Origin: Echinarachnius parma
Taxonomy: Eukaryota > Echinodermata > Echinoidea > Clypeasteroida > Echinarachniidae
Length of the DNA: 64,000 nt
Direction: 5' to 3'
Assembly: GCA_037951105.1 (NCBI GenBank)
Contig: JBAMJV010008508.1
Span: forward strand, 27,827 to 91,826
Position 1 is the stretch's first letter. Every line of letters begins with the position of its first letter. The notes under the pieces are model-generated. The model searched no databases. It saw only the letters and a list, made by a program, of their open reading frames with translations, and was not told the origin of the DNA. Both the position numbers and the translations under genes were made by a program. Shown here one piece after another: positions 1-13,400 of the stretch.

Positions 1-47
1 AAAACAAAAATGAACAGAAAACTGTCAGCATCTTGGACTTCTTGAGA

Positions 48-345
48 TTATTTTAAAGACCATTTCCTTCCCGAAGAGGCCTGTCTGTAGTGTCTCCCAC
101 TCCTCCATCTCCTACTCTTTTTCCTCATCCTCCTCACCATCATCATCATTTCCTCCTCCTTCTGCTGCTTTCTCATCCATACTCTCTTCATCTTCACTGC
201 TAAAGAAAAAATGGAAATGAAAACTATCAGCATCTTTAACTTGAGACAATTGTTAAGACATTTTACTTCCCGAAGAGGCCTGTTGGCAGTGCCTCTTTCT
301 CCTCCTCCTCCTCCTCCTCCTCCTCCTTCTCCTTTCTCATCCATG
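48..345 (-). pseudogene. Two acidic SEC63-like exon copies with stops
   Basis: Two tandem copies (about 203-345 and 48-211) each begin after a TTTAG acceptor with AG(T)GA codons and share GATGAG, a GAG/GGA run and AGGCCTCTTCGGGAAG. Joined to exon 18 in phase, the copy at 211 reads SEDEESMDEKAAEGG and DDDGEEDEEKE, then TAG. After the stop it continues EMEEWETLQ, resembling the family's EAEWQELQQ. The copy at 345 reads SDHE then stops. Either these are echoes of a real exon left of base 1, or SEC63 is broken here. Confidence 0.5.
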
Positions 346-457
346 CCCTATTCATGGTCACTGCTAAAAATGTGAAAAACAACAACAACACATTTTCAAA
401 CAGAGAGAAAACTGATCAGAAATACATCAAATAAATGAAAATGAGCAAATAATAATG

Positions 458-531
458 AGCTTCAACAGGAATTGAACCCGAGACGTCTGGATTGCAAGAA
501 CGGTGCTCAACCAGAGCATCGAGCGACCATC
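458..531 (-). repeat. tRNA-derived (Cys-like) SINE head
   Basis: On the minus strand the sequence reads GGTCGCTCGATGCTCTGG (A-box-like), an anticodon loop TTGCAAT with GCA, and the B-box GGGTTCAATTCC. The acceptor stem does not pair well, so a SINE head or tRNA pseudogene is likelier than a working tRNA-Cys. Confidence 0.5.
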
Positions 532-943
532 AAACATATAAAAAGGTGAAATAACTTTCATCACAAAAAACCTCCTACAACACAAAAATGAACACCTGCT
601 TTGACTATCAACTGATGTATGAAATATACACATCTACATGCGCTATTAGAATATTAACTCATCAACGATGATTTGATTTTGATGTTACATGCACTCTCAA
701 TAGGCTGCACCCCAAGTAGTTTCGGGACCAGTCATGAATGGGTTGAATAGTTCATTCAGTTCTGACATCCTAATGAATTAAAGATACACCCTGAAAACAT
801 GTCTGTTTTTACAATTGATCAATAATCGTGTTATTAATAATAATGGTGTCTATCTTTTTATTTGGAAAGGGTATTGATATTTAAGAGAAGCCAATCTCTG
901 GCATCTTCACTCACTGTTTACAGATAATTGCATATGTCCTGTC

Positions 944-1192
944 CCTTCTAGTCGTATATATCCTCCTGAGTATCACTAATGATGGAAATAATGTTTTTGA
1001 GACCACCATCATGATCTCTTTTTACTGCCCTCTGGAGACCGCTACGTTTTCCACCGGTTCCGCAAGTCACGTCATCCGAGCATGCACTAACCAAGCGGTT
1101 ACAGAATCACTGACATAGCAGCAGACTGAATAACAGCAGTTACATAACAATAACGAGTAATGACAGCAATGACAATAATTAAATGAGACTCA
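944..1192. repeat. Copy of the dispersed CTTCTAGTCGTATAT repeat
   Basis: CCCTTCTAGTCGTATATATCC, a GAGACCGC segment and GCATGCACTAACCAA recur in the palindromic element at 45562-46029. This copy abuts the donor side of SEC63 exon 18. Confidence 0.55.
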
Positions 1193-1193
1193 C

Positions 1194-1255
1194 CTTGCTG
1201 AGTTCTGTGCAATCTCATCATCACTCTCTGCTCCGCTACGGTCTCCTTGGTCAAC
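1194..1255 (-). CDS. SEC63: SEC63 exon 18: acidic segment
   Basis: It encodes VDQGDRSGAESDDEIAQNSA, like the charged region before the SEC63 C-terminal beta domain. Acceptor TTCTCAG, donor GTGAGT. It leaves phase 2, so the next exon should begin with one base completing AG-N. Confidence 0.65.
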
Positions 1256-4200
1256 CTGAGAAATGTCAAATTCAAAAGGCAAAGGTCATATATTAAACTT
1301 TGAGTCCACAAGCATTGCCTTCTACCAAGGTCTCCTCAACTTTCTATTGTAACAACATGTTATGTTAACTTTGATATTGATTCATAAACACACATTACAG
1401 ATATGACAAGGAAGATCAATTAACTTGAATTTGAAGATCGTCATGCATGGGGTATGCTATACTGCAGATCACTATTTTGAACTACATGTACAATAGTTTG
1501 TGGGCACTGTGTGTATTATGCACAATGGCACCAGGCGTCACATTTTCGTATCCTAACACCTTTAAACTAAAGGCCCGGTCACATATCACCGCACAGCATA
1601 AACGGACGCCCGCATAAAAGCAACATTTTAAATCTGTTTGTATGCGTTTCTTGTCCATTCCTCGTCAGGCGATGTACGTTGATCTATATGGCGGAATGTT
1701 TTGTGCATGATGCAGTGGAGACAACTTTCATCCCCGGATAATTTGATTTTCGCAAATTTTCTAATCGTCGGGCATCCGTTTACGCTATCCGGTAATATGT
1801 GACTGGTGTATGGAGTACCAAAGTGTGACCTCAGTGACCTAACACCTATTCATTGTCATGGGTAGTGGTTCTAAACAAAGTCGGGCAAGCCAGAAATATG
1901 TGACCAAGCAGTTGCTAGGAAGGAAATCTTTAGCTTCAAATCACTAAGGACATGTTATTTAGGATTATATTCCACATACTAAGAATCTTGCTCTACGATT
2001 GGTCAAAAGTTAATCACGTGATGAAACATAGTTTCGCCCATCATTGATGGAAGAAAACTTCGTTACACTGTGTAGATATCTTGGGCGAAAGTGCGTTGCA
2101 CTCACTAGATAATTGGTAAAGTACTATCTACACTCCGCGGTTGCATTGAATTTAACGTGGTGTGTGGCCACTCAAATTCCGTACCGGCGCGATAACTCTA
2201 TGCGCGCGAATTACAAATTTAATTGTATTCGTTGTGCATACGGTAGTACACTGCACGCTATGCACTGTACATACGTATCGTACATTACACCCTATACTGA
2301 TTACACCGTTTGCTGTTAATGGCTCGTTCTGTTGCTCTACTAAAATGGCGGCCACACACGTAAGGTTTGAGCTTTTTGATGAGGATGAAATGGACAAGTT
2401 TTTACTTGAGAGTGAAAGTAAAAATACAAAGCGACAACTTAAGTTCAGCCTGAAAGTGATCCAAGATTATTGCGATGCTGGAATCATACATTTTGACAAA
2501 CTGTCTGACATGGACTTGAAATCGCTAGACCAAGTGTTGGGGAGATTGTATGCTGGTGTGAAATCGCGAAATGGTGAGTCATACAGTAAGAAATCTCTAC
2601 AAGCTTTGAGGTATGTGGTCTGCAGAGACATTTTTTGAATTTGCGAGACATAGACATTATCAAGGATACCAACTTTGCGAAACCTGGTCGAGTGTTCAAA
2701 ACTGTTCTTCGGAAACTCAAGGAAGAGGGGAAAGCCAATGTAAAACATCATATACCTGTCAGTGAAACCGGCATGAACACGATTCAAGACAGTCTAATCT
2801 AGACCAGGTCCAGGACTCTCCTTGTGGACTACAACGTAAAGTTTTCAATTTCATCGACATTATGACCAATTGTGCGAACAGGGGTGAAAAGAATTTGCAT
2901 GTTGAACTGTTATGGAATTGTCATGGAATAACATATTGGTAAGTAGATGAAACCTAGTAACACAGTAACACTAACAGTAGACTAGTACTAGATCTAGAAG
3001 ATCTAGAAGATGAGGAATATAAAGCAAATAATCACCTTTTGGTTTCAGGCGATGGCAAACTATCACTTCCTCGGCGATCTGAATGTATACGCTTATCTTT
3101 CCTCAGCTTCGCTTCGGAAAGATAGCTACATCCAGATTGCCTCGGAAGTGATAGATTGTGCCATCGCCTTTACCAACGGTAATTATTTGCTTACTATCAC
3201 TATGGTATAACAAAGAACGTGATTTTATCACTATCACTATACTATATTTATATTTTATCATCAGAGTAATGACAAATTTAATTTAGATTATATATATTAT
3301 ATAAATTAGTGATGACAATGATAGTTACTTCGCGTACCCTGTATTCATGTCAACAAAATGGACGATACAAGACTGTATGTACATATTTTTTATAGTTGTT
3401 ATGTAAGGCTACATGTGATCTTGTGTGCTGGATTTCCTTTTATGTTCCTTTCGTACAGCGCATAGAGAATTTCATGTATGTGATATGCGCGTTATAAATA
3501 AGATCATATTATTATTATTACAATATTAATCAATAAAAAAACTAGATGGATCTTCGATTGCGCGCAATCGAAAATTATGCCTCCGCTATCACGCGATTTT
3601 AATATCAAGCCCAAATTAACATGCACTGATTTAATTTTAAAATATATTTTTCATATATTTTGAGTCCTGTGACCTTGACCATATAACCCCAATCTTTGAT
3701 GGATCCCTAAAAAACATTCAGGTACCAAGTTTGATTGAAATCTGACATTCATTTCTTGAGATTTTGGCATTACAAGCTTTTTTGCATGTATAATGAGTCC
3801 CGTGACCTTGACCTTTGACCTCATGAGCCCCCAAATCTAATCAGATCAGTGGCACCCCGATATGTACACTCATACCAAGTTTGAAATTGATCTGTCAACC
3901 GGTTCTTGAGATATCGCAAGAACGAGGCATTTTTGCGCATACATTGAGTCCTGTGACCTTGACCTTTTACCTCATGAACCCCAAAATCTAATCAGATCAT
4001 TGCCACCCCAATATCTACACTAATACCAAGTTTGAATTTGATCCGTCAACCAGTTCTTGAGATATCGCGAGAACGAGGCATTTTTGCATATATATTGAGT
4101 CCTGTGACCTTGACCTTTGACCTCATGACCCCTAAAATCTAATCAGATCATTGTCACCCCAATATGTACACTCAAACCAAGTTTGAAATTGATCCGTCGA

Positions 4201-5284
4201 CAGGTTCTTGAGATATCGCGAGAACGAAATCGGGACGGACGGACGGACGGACGGACGGACGGACGGACGGACGGACGGACGGACGGACGGACGGACGGAC
4301 GGACGGACGGACGGACGGACGGACGGACGGACGAACCCGAAAACATAATGCCTCCGGCCACTTCGTTGGCGGAGGCATAAAAAGTAAAGCAATATTTCCT
4401 TCTTCTGCTTTTATTATTGAAACAAATTATTGTGGTAAATCTACCGAAATTTCAAATTGTTTACCGCTTGATCATCGTCTTCTGGCAGAGCTTATAAAAT
4501 AGGATATTAATATTATCATTATAATGAATAAATACAAATTAAATAAAGCCATCATTTCTTGCTTTTCTCCGCTTTTATTTATTGAAAATAAGTCTACAAA
4601 TGTTACAAACTCTTTACCGCTTGATCATCGTCTTCTGCCAGAGCTTCTTTCGCCGGTGAGCCGTTTGCATTTAATGCAGCTTTGCCGGCTGCTTTCTTCG
4701 GTTGTTGTTTCTTGGGTTTGGGCTTGTTGCCCCCACCCCCGCCAGCACCTCCCTTCACTTTCTTCTTTTTCTGCTGCTTCTCCCAAACTTTGGGCTTATT
4801 CTTGCTAGCCATTGGAGAATCCTATGAATACAAATGATCAAAAATATTGAACAATTTAATTCATATCATAATCAAATTAATATTTATAATCATGAAATTG
4901 TCATATTTAATGATCAAATGTTCTATATATGTGGCAGGTTTGCTGGATGGTTTATTCTGTTGTTGCTGTTGCTGCTGTTGTTGTTGTTTCTTTTGTTTGG
5001 GCTTGTTTCAACCACCCCCTACTCCCCGCCCCCACTGCCACCATTTCCCTTCCCTTTCTTCTTTTTCTGCTGCTTCTCCCAAACTTTGGGCTTATTCTTG
5101 CTAGCCATTGGTGAATCCTATGAAATAAAAAGTATATTTAATTTCAATATTTCATTCATATCATAATCAAAGTCATATTGTAACCATATAATTATCATAA
5201 GATGATCAAACATGCTTTCTTATGTTGTTGTTGCTGCTGCTGTTGTTTCTTTGGTTTGGGCTTGTTGCAACCACCCCCCCCCCC

Positions 5285-5320
<36 letters not shown>

Positions 5321-7428
5321 ACTGACACCATTTCCCTTCCCTTTCTTCTATTTCAGCTGCTTCTCCCAAACTTGTGTAGCCATTGGAGAATCCTATGAAA
5401 TAAAATGTATATTAAATTCAAATATTTCATTCATATCATAATCAAATTTATATTTATAACCATGGAATATGATAAAAAGTAATAAATGTGGCAGGTTTGT
5501 AATCAAATAAGTATTTTTTAAAAATTAGACCTGTGTATTTCTAGTTCAAGTTATAGCTAGATCAAATGAGCTTCAAGATGCTTGCGTCCTTGCGCTAGCT
5601 ACCATACCACTACTCGACTGGCCGCCCACATGCATAATTTATGAATGCCTCCTGACTAGATTGTATGAATGACTGGCAATATTTGTTATTGTTGTTAATT
5701 TTGTGGCTGCCTACCAATTTGCAAAATTTGCAAAATTTGCAAAATTTGCAAAAAAAAAGCTCATACAGTAATCAAGATCATATTAGAGAGGCGGGGGGAG
5801 AGGTTCTTGTGTTACTCACCTTTTCTGAGACTTCCCTCTCTTCCGCAACCTCCCTGGATTCCAGGGCTGGCATGCCGGCTGTGCTACTCACATCATCTTC
5901 TGAAGGTATCTGCAATATTACGCAAGAAATGTATCTTTCGTTTCATTTCATGTTATTCCATTCGTCATATAAAAACATACATAGTTAATTATAACATTGA
6001 TATTTACAGTAAAGAACATACAAACAACATGAAGAAAGATAAACTCAAAATACAATTATATATGTACGAATGAGGAAACCGGCAAGAAAGAACATTAAAG
6101 TCTTATGTGGTGCTGGTCTCTTATGAAATAATAAAGAATGTTACCCGTACCTAACACATTAACACCTAAAACCTTAACACCTAACACATTAACACATAAA
6201 ACCTTAACCCTATCTAGACTGGGCTATTTTGAACCTTAAAAAAACTGGGGGGGGGGGGGGGGGCTAAAAGGGCCCCCCCCCCCCTAAGAATTCGGCAACC
6301 GAAACTCTGATCGACTCCAAATTTGGCATCGTGATAGATGTCTATAAGGTCTACAATATTGCGTAGTTAAAATAAAAAAATTAATTAGAATATGCTAATT
6401 AGAGCTAATTAATTATGCAAAAATTGTATTTTTTTGTATTTTTTGTAGTTTTTTCGGCAATCGAAACTCCAATCGACTCCAAATTTGCCATGGTGATAGA
6501 TGTCCATGAGCCATACAATACTGCATAGTTAAATGTTTTGTTTTAATTATAATATGCTAATTAGAGCTAATTAATTATGCGAAAATTGCATTTTTTTTTT
6601 CCGTATTTTTTGCATTTTAAAAATATTTCTTATATATTTTTTCGATGGAATAAAATATTAACCATTATTCAACCATTTGTAGCCCAAAATTAAATGATTG
6701 CAGTGATCAGAATGAAAAATAATGAAGGTTTTGTCTTATTCTAGGAAAAAGTCAATTTCCATAGGATTTGTACACAAATCACAAAATTTAGCGATTTTCG
6801 GGCCGACGCTCACTTACAAAAGGTCACGTAACTTTAGAACGGTACACCCGGTTGTCGCAAATTTGGTATCAAAAGTTGCGCAAGACTCTAAGGAAAAAAG
6901 TCGTGAAGTGGCACCGTAAAATATTTAAGCGTTGCGAAGTAATCGCGAAAATAGAGGTGGGGGGGCTAAATCAGCCCCCCCCCCCCCCCAGTCTTATTAC
7001 GGTTAACACCTTACAACTAAGATCTTTTGAGGGTGGCTGGCATATTCAGTTAAATTCAATTCACTTTATTTCCAATATATACCAAAACAACTCCCAACAA
7101 TTACAAAATATTCAAATGGATAATTGATTCAAAAATTAAATATCGCATTCTTACGGAGTAAAATAAATATGTACAATCGTATTATCAATAAAAGTGGAAA
7201 TATGAGAAGCCTGCAAAGCTAAAGCTAGAACCAGAACGTCAATGACGTAGCGCTCATCCGGCATCTCGCAACATCAAATATCGCAAATTTCATGTGGTAC
7301 ACTTTTCAACTGGTCAAAAAATAAAAATGTGATGCCCTGGAAGGGACATAAAAATTAATTTTAAAAAAAATAGAGTGAAAAAAATATAAATTTGACGCCC
7401 CAGAAGGGACATGGGAAAAAAAAATAAA

Positions 7429-7465
<37 letters not shown>

Positions 7466-10400
7466 AATAAAATAAATTAAAACAAATAAATAAATAAATA
7501 AATAATAAAAATAAATAAATAAATAAATAATGAATAAATAAATAAATACAAAATTACCATAATTAATTAATGGAGACAAATTTCAAAATTCTGTGTAGAA
7601 GTTTAGTGTACCAAAGTTAGCTCTACCAGATAAAGCAAACCAAATCAAAATCGGTCGAGAAATTAGGGAGAAGAAGCATTTTTTGTGATTTTTGGAATAA
7701 ATTTGCATAAATTACCATAATTAATTAATGGAGAAAAATTTCAAAATTCTGTGTAGAAGTTTAGTGTACCAAAGTTAGCTCTACCAGATAAAGCAAACCA
7801 AATCAAAATCGGTCAAGAAATGAAGGAGAAGAAGCATTTTTTGTGATTTCGAATAAATTTGCATAAATTAGCATATATAATGAATTTCACGATTCTGTGT
7901 AGAAGTTTTAAATCCCCCTCCTAGCCCTATCTTATGAAACAATCAGAATCAAAATCGGTTGAAAAATAACGAAGAAGAAGCATTTTGAAAAATGTGGACG
8001 GACGGACGGACGGACGGACGGACGGAAGGACGGACGGAAGGACGGACGGACGACGGACGCCACGCCATGGCATAAGCTCATCGGGCCCTTCGGGCCGGAT
8101 GAGCTAATAAAATGGATAACCGATATTAAAAAGATGTGATCTTTTTTTGTCAATTGACTGCTTTCTTTTAATGCAGGTCTCGAAAACTTCACGAACTAAT
8201 GCAGACTGTGCATGCATTTGGTTGATACATTCATGCACAACTGTCTTGCTCTCTTTTAGGTGAGATACTAGTATAACCACAGGAAAAAAAATTTCTCTCA
8301 TAGTTACTATGCGAAACTTGGGTTGCCAATCAGGCTACCAAATGTAACTTCTATGAAATTTGCTGGTAGACATCAATTTCCACTGGCCATCAGGTCAGTG
8401 CTATCGTCGAGTCCTGCTCATTATAAACGCTTTTTGCCATGTATTTTTCTCCTATTTTAATGAATTAATTTGTTTGCTCTACTTACCGTGAAGTTTTCCC
8501 TTCTTAATGTGATGGCCGCCGTTACAATCGCTCCCGCTGTAATTGTAGCTTTATCTTCATCGTCATGAACTAGAAAATACAAACAATAGAAACATACCTC
8601 CAATAAGCACCGACATTATAATGGCTCATGTAATTTCAAAGGTTTTTTGTTGTGGTAATGTCACTGGCATATCTCCATCTTGACCAACATTATTATTATG
8701 TATCATTTATCATTAATGCCACAAGAATAGAAATAATATTACTTTAAAGACCCAGTTTCCGTTATTTCCATTATAAAACATAGAAATAGTCACATCCAAA
8801 TGGATTAACAACTAAAACAATCATTTATTTTGATATTGTGGGTAGTATTACTAGGCCTGGGATGAATACCCTTTTTGCTATCCGAATATTCGACTGCACT
8901 CCTGATTTTGGGTTGTCGATGGACAAAAAAAGTGGTAGTACTTGTATATTCCCCGATTTCTAGATGGTCAAAATGTACCAAGGATAAATAAAAACATACT
9001 TCTCTATGAGAGTTTTTTTTTTTGCCATGAAAATGTTCTTTTATTTAGTGAAGTCTACGAAGTAAATAGAGTAAATTATTAGCCCCTTCTCAGGACAATC
9101 CTGTAAATAATTTAACAAATTGTAACAGCAGTTGTAAATGAAAAATGAACACAGAAAATTGTGTATCCCTGGGTAACCCAATTTTCTTTGTTCATTTTTA
9201 ATTTATATTATATAATTCTGGCGGGGGGGGGGGGGGGGGGGGGGTGTTTCACAAAGATCCTAAGTTGAACTTAGGTCTAAGTTGGACTTAAAAATTATGG
9301 AGAGCCATTAGTTACTTTGAAATATTGTTGAAAAGCTTCTTTTAAAAGGCATAAAATGTTGATTAAAATCATAATAATATTCTCTATTATCAAGGAGATT
9401 CCATGTTCTTGATGTAAAATTTAAGGCAGTCAAAAATACTTGCATTCTTGCTTTGAATATGTTTTATTCTAAGGCTACAAATGGCAATCCATAATAGTTA
9501 GGTCTACTTAGAGTTAAGTTCAACTTAGGATCTTTGTGAAACACCCCCCTGGTCAGTTTCTTTCTATTTGAAATAAAACACAGTAGTTGGTGAGATTACA
9601 AGTTGATGTGTTACCTTCTAACTTGATGTCTGCATCTATGAGCGGCAAGCTGGCACAAACATTGAGCACATCCTGGTACTGTCTCTCGTCCAGGTGGCGT
9701 AGAATATATCTTGAGTTTACAGAAAAAACAATAAAATACTTAAAGGACCTACAGAATACAACGTACTTTGACACTTATTCCATAGTTGATGACTTGAAAC
9801 ATAGGTATGCCGAAGAAAAATCTATGAAAATAAACACAGTAGTGATTTAAGACTAGTTTTCTGATGCCAAATCTCACTTAGCAGCCGGTTTACGCCCCAC
9901 CCACATTTAGCGTCCGGAATCAGCAGCGTGATCGACGTGTGATTGACAATTCATTTGCTTACGTCATGACGCGTCATCTACAGAATTTAGTTCATTAGTC
10001 CGGTCTTTAGATGACGTCACATTTTGGCGATTTAAAAGGGGCGTTCCCAGGACAATAAGATATTTACTAATTACCCCAAAATTGATTGATTTCATGAGAA
10101 ATGACTGCTAAATTCTTTTTCTACGGACAAAATTACTTATAGAGAGCCGAATTGTAAAAATTAGGCCATCTAGACGCTGTAGTTCCTTTAAATAGCAACA
10201 AATATTCTCACACAGGGAATGACAAGAATGGTCTGGAATGTACAAAAATGACATGATAATTTGCATTAGATAACATTTTATGCGATTACTGTTAATGCAC
10301 CAGTATCTAAGCACTGTTGAAATCGTTTATGCTCCTGGTTAATGGCTACAATTAAAGTTAATACATTAAAGTATTACAGTGTGCAATTTCAACTCCATGG

Positions 10401-13400
10401 AGAGCATACGGCCAATGAGCAGCCTTGGAGGCGCATCAGGCAAGCAAAAAATATGACAAAATACATGTATGGTGCGATTGATACACAGAGTGGTATATTA
10501 GCAAAAATATATCTGAGAGGGAAAGATATAACAATTTTACAAAGTAGACTATGATTTTTTTTATCGGAGATAATAACCAAACACTTTATACACACAACTA
10601 CCCTTAATTCTATTTTATATCATTTGAGCATCATCAGCATTTTATTTCATTTTACTAGCTGTGCACAATGAACTAAATCTCTAAAAAAATATAAGCTCTT
10701 TCCACAAGGTTTTTAACGCAGTGAATGTGCATAAGAGCCTGCCTTCATCTAAGGCCAGGGGGGTGTTTCACAAAGATCCTAAGTTGAACTTAACTCTAAG
10801 TTGGACTTAGCAAATATGGAATGCCGTCAGTTTCTTTGAAACAATTTTGTACAATTTCTTTAAAAAGGCAATAGGTGTTGATTCCAATCATTGATATTTT
10901 CCATTATCAAGGAGATTTTATGTTCTCGATGTAAAATTTATAAAAAAAGTCTAAAATACTTGCATTTTTGCTTTTGAGTATACTTTACTTCAAGGCTACA
11001 CATGGCTGTCCATAATTTTTAAGTCCAACTTAGAGTTAAGTTCAACTTAGGATCTTTGTGAAACACCCCCCTGATCAATTATAATTCATCTTGAATAGAT
11101 ACATTGTCCTTTTACACACTCTATTTGTGCAAGAAACTAATGTATTTAAAAAGAAAAAAAAATTGTTAAGAGACAAACCTCTTGTCAGTGTCCTTCAATC
11201 TGATGAACTGACCTATACTCCTGATGTTCCTCTGCAAAAGTGAAATGAAAATATATAAATATGTTGATGTTTCATTAAAAGGATAGTTGAGTTTTGGTAT
11301 TAAAAGAGAGTAGAGTTTTGGTCAAACTGAATTTTCGTAACCTACACCTGCACCATTACATTACAAACTAATGGTTATATCTCCACTATGCTCGAAATGA
11401 ATACAAAAATTACAAAAGACTAAGTAAAAAGCCGGTTAGCATTAAATAGAGAACTGTTAAAACTCAAGAGGGCGCTCTCAAAAAACTCATTGGTTTCAAC
11501 CATTTTAGATAAAATATTGTGCATACATGTGATGTTTTGTTGAAGTAGTGATTAGATAGAGAGATAATCAACAACTATTTAAAAACCTCTTTTGTACATT
11601 TTTGAAAAGAGGAAGCATTTTTTTTTAAATTAACCATGTTAACGGTTGGTTCAAAATTATCGAATAATTGTGGGGCCCCACAATTATCATGCATGCAATT
11701 TTTCACGGCGATCGGCCGCTCCGCGGCCGAGATCTTAGGGTGGGGCCATAATGGCCCCCCCCCCCCCCAGCCTGCTGAAGACCTCAAATAGCCCGGCCTT
11801 TTTAGGGTTAAAGGGAATCAAACTAAAGGTTATAAATCATTTTGTAAACCACTATTCAGGTAAGTAAAGATAACATTAACACATTACACTTTAATTTCAA
11901 ATATTACAACTGATTTTTAACTGACCTTTTTTGACTGGCAAAGCCCGAGTGTCTCCTCAGCATCATGAGGGGTGATTTACCCCCACGTTGCATGTATGAT
12001 CACAGGGCTTAACAGACTTTTAACTGACCTTTTTTGACTGACAAAGCCGGAGTGTCTCTTCAGTGAAGTGTGGAAGTTGCATGAGGGGTGATTTATCCCA
12101 TGTTGCCTGTATGATCATGGGGCTCAGTTTCATGATGTGCTCTATCGTCTGAAGTTTAGGCTCCTTGGCAGCTGTAATAACAACACACAGATAATGAAGA
12201 CTACTTATGCCTAGGTCACAAATGCACCGGGTGCCGCACAATTTTTCTACCTACGGCAGATTTTTGGAAAGTCTGCTGTATCTTGGGTAGCAATCACATC
12301 CAGTAAATCACACATGGACGCCTTACGGGACTCGTACGGACATCGCAAGATACTCTTACAATAACTTTGAAATCTTACCACTACCATATGATTTGAGTAG
12401 CCCAAACTTCAGTCTCAAAATTGTATGATATTCAGAAAAATGTTTAGGTTGAAAACTCATCTTCTCTTCTCCGCTTCTTTGTGATTGTTAATGTTTTACT
12501 ATATACTGTACATGACGTTTATGTTATATTTACGTTTAAACTTACAAGCACTTATAGGTTTTCTGCAATATGCGCTATACAAATATACATTATTATTTGT
12601 ACTTGCCCAACGATGAAAAGTTAATTTCTAGCATGACTTACGATTTCCCCCGTTGTATTTAAAGAAGACGATGAGCTGAGCCGCTGTGTTGACCATCTCT
12701 TGGACTAGCTGCGGACACTTCTTCACCATGTACAAACGATCTACATGAACAAGAAAACAGGAGGTATAGTGGTTATAATAATAATAATAATACACATCTT
12801 TTATATAGCGCATATCACACTGCAAATGCACGTCTCTACACGCTTGTATTATTACCCTGGTCGTTACTGGTACAGTTCAAACCCGCACAATTATCTTACG
12901 CACCATCTCAACTCCCTGGGGAGCATACTAGCCAATGGCAGCCATATGATAGCGCCCAGGCTAATTGACATCCAATTAGGTACCCATTTATACTTCTGGG
13001 TAGAGAGCAGCAATATGGATTAAAATGTCTTGCTGAAGGACATAAATGATGGGACATCAATCGGGTTTGAACCCACGACCTCTAGATTTGAAGTCAAGCG
13101 TCCATCCGATCGTGCCACACCATCCCCATAAACTGCAACTAATCTTAAAGTTTTCAACTGCAAGTCTAAGTAGGAGCCGTTTAATATAGGTCTAGGATAA
13201 ATCTCAGTTATAAAGGTTGTTTCGCCTTGTGAGGCTCTTCAGTAACTGATTAAAATTTCACTTGGGGTACAGTTGCAAGTACACTTATATATAATAGACC
13301 AAAAGATAACATATTTACAGGGATCTAGTAACTATGTTGACATAAAAAAGTTAATAAAATGTATATTTCTGAGATTTGATATGTCTACTACATGAATAAA

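Noticed and set aside
458-531. Functional tRNA-Cys gene
   Set aside because: A- and B-boxes are recognisable, but the acceptor stem does not pair; a SINE head fits better.
2162-2343. N-terminal extension of the recombinase fragment from ATG 2162
   Set aside because: The extension is low in family similarity and rich in VHT/CTL patterns; homology begins at MAATHVRFEL (2344).
4132-4392. Frames encoding VRPSVRPSVRPS
   Set aside because: They come from the (GGAC)n microsatellite in a dispersed repeat.
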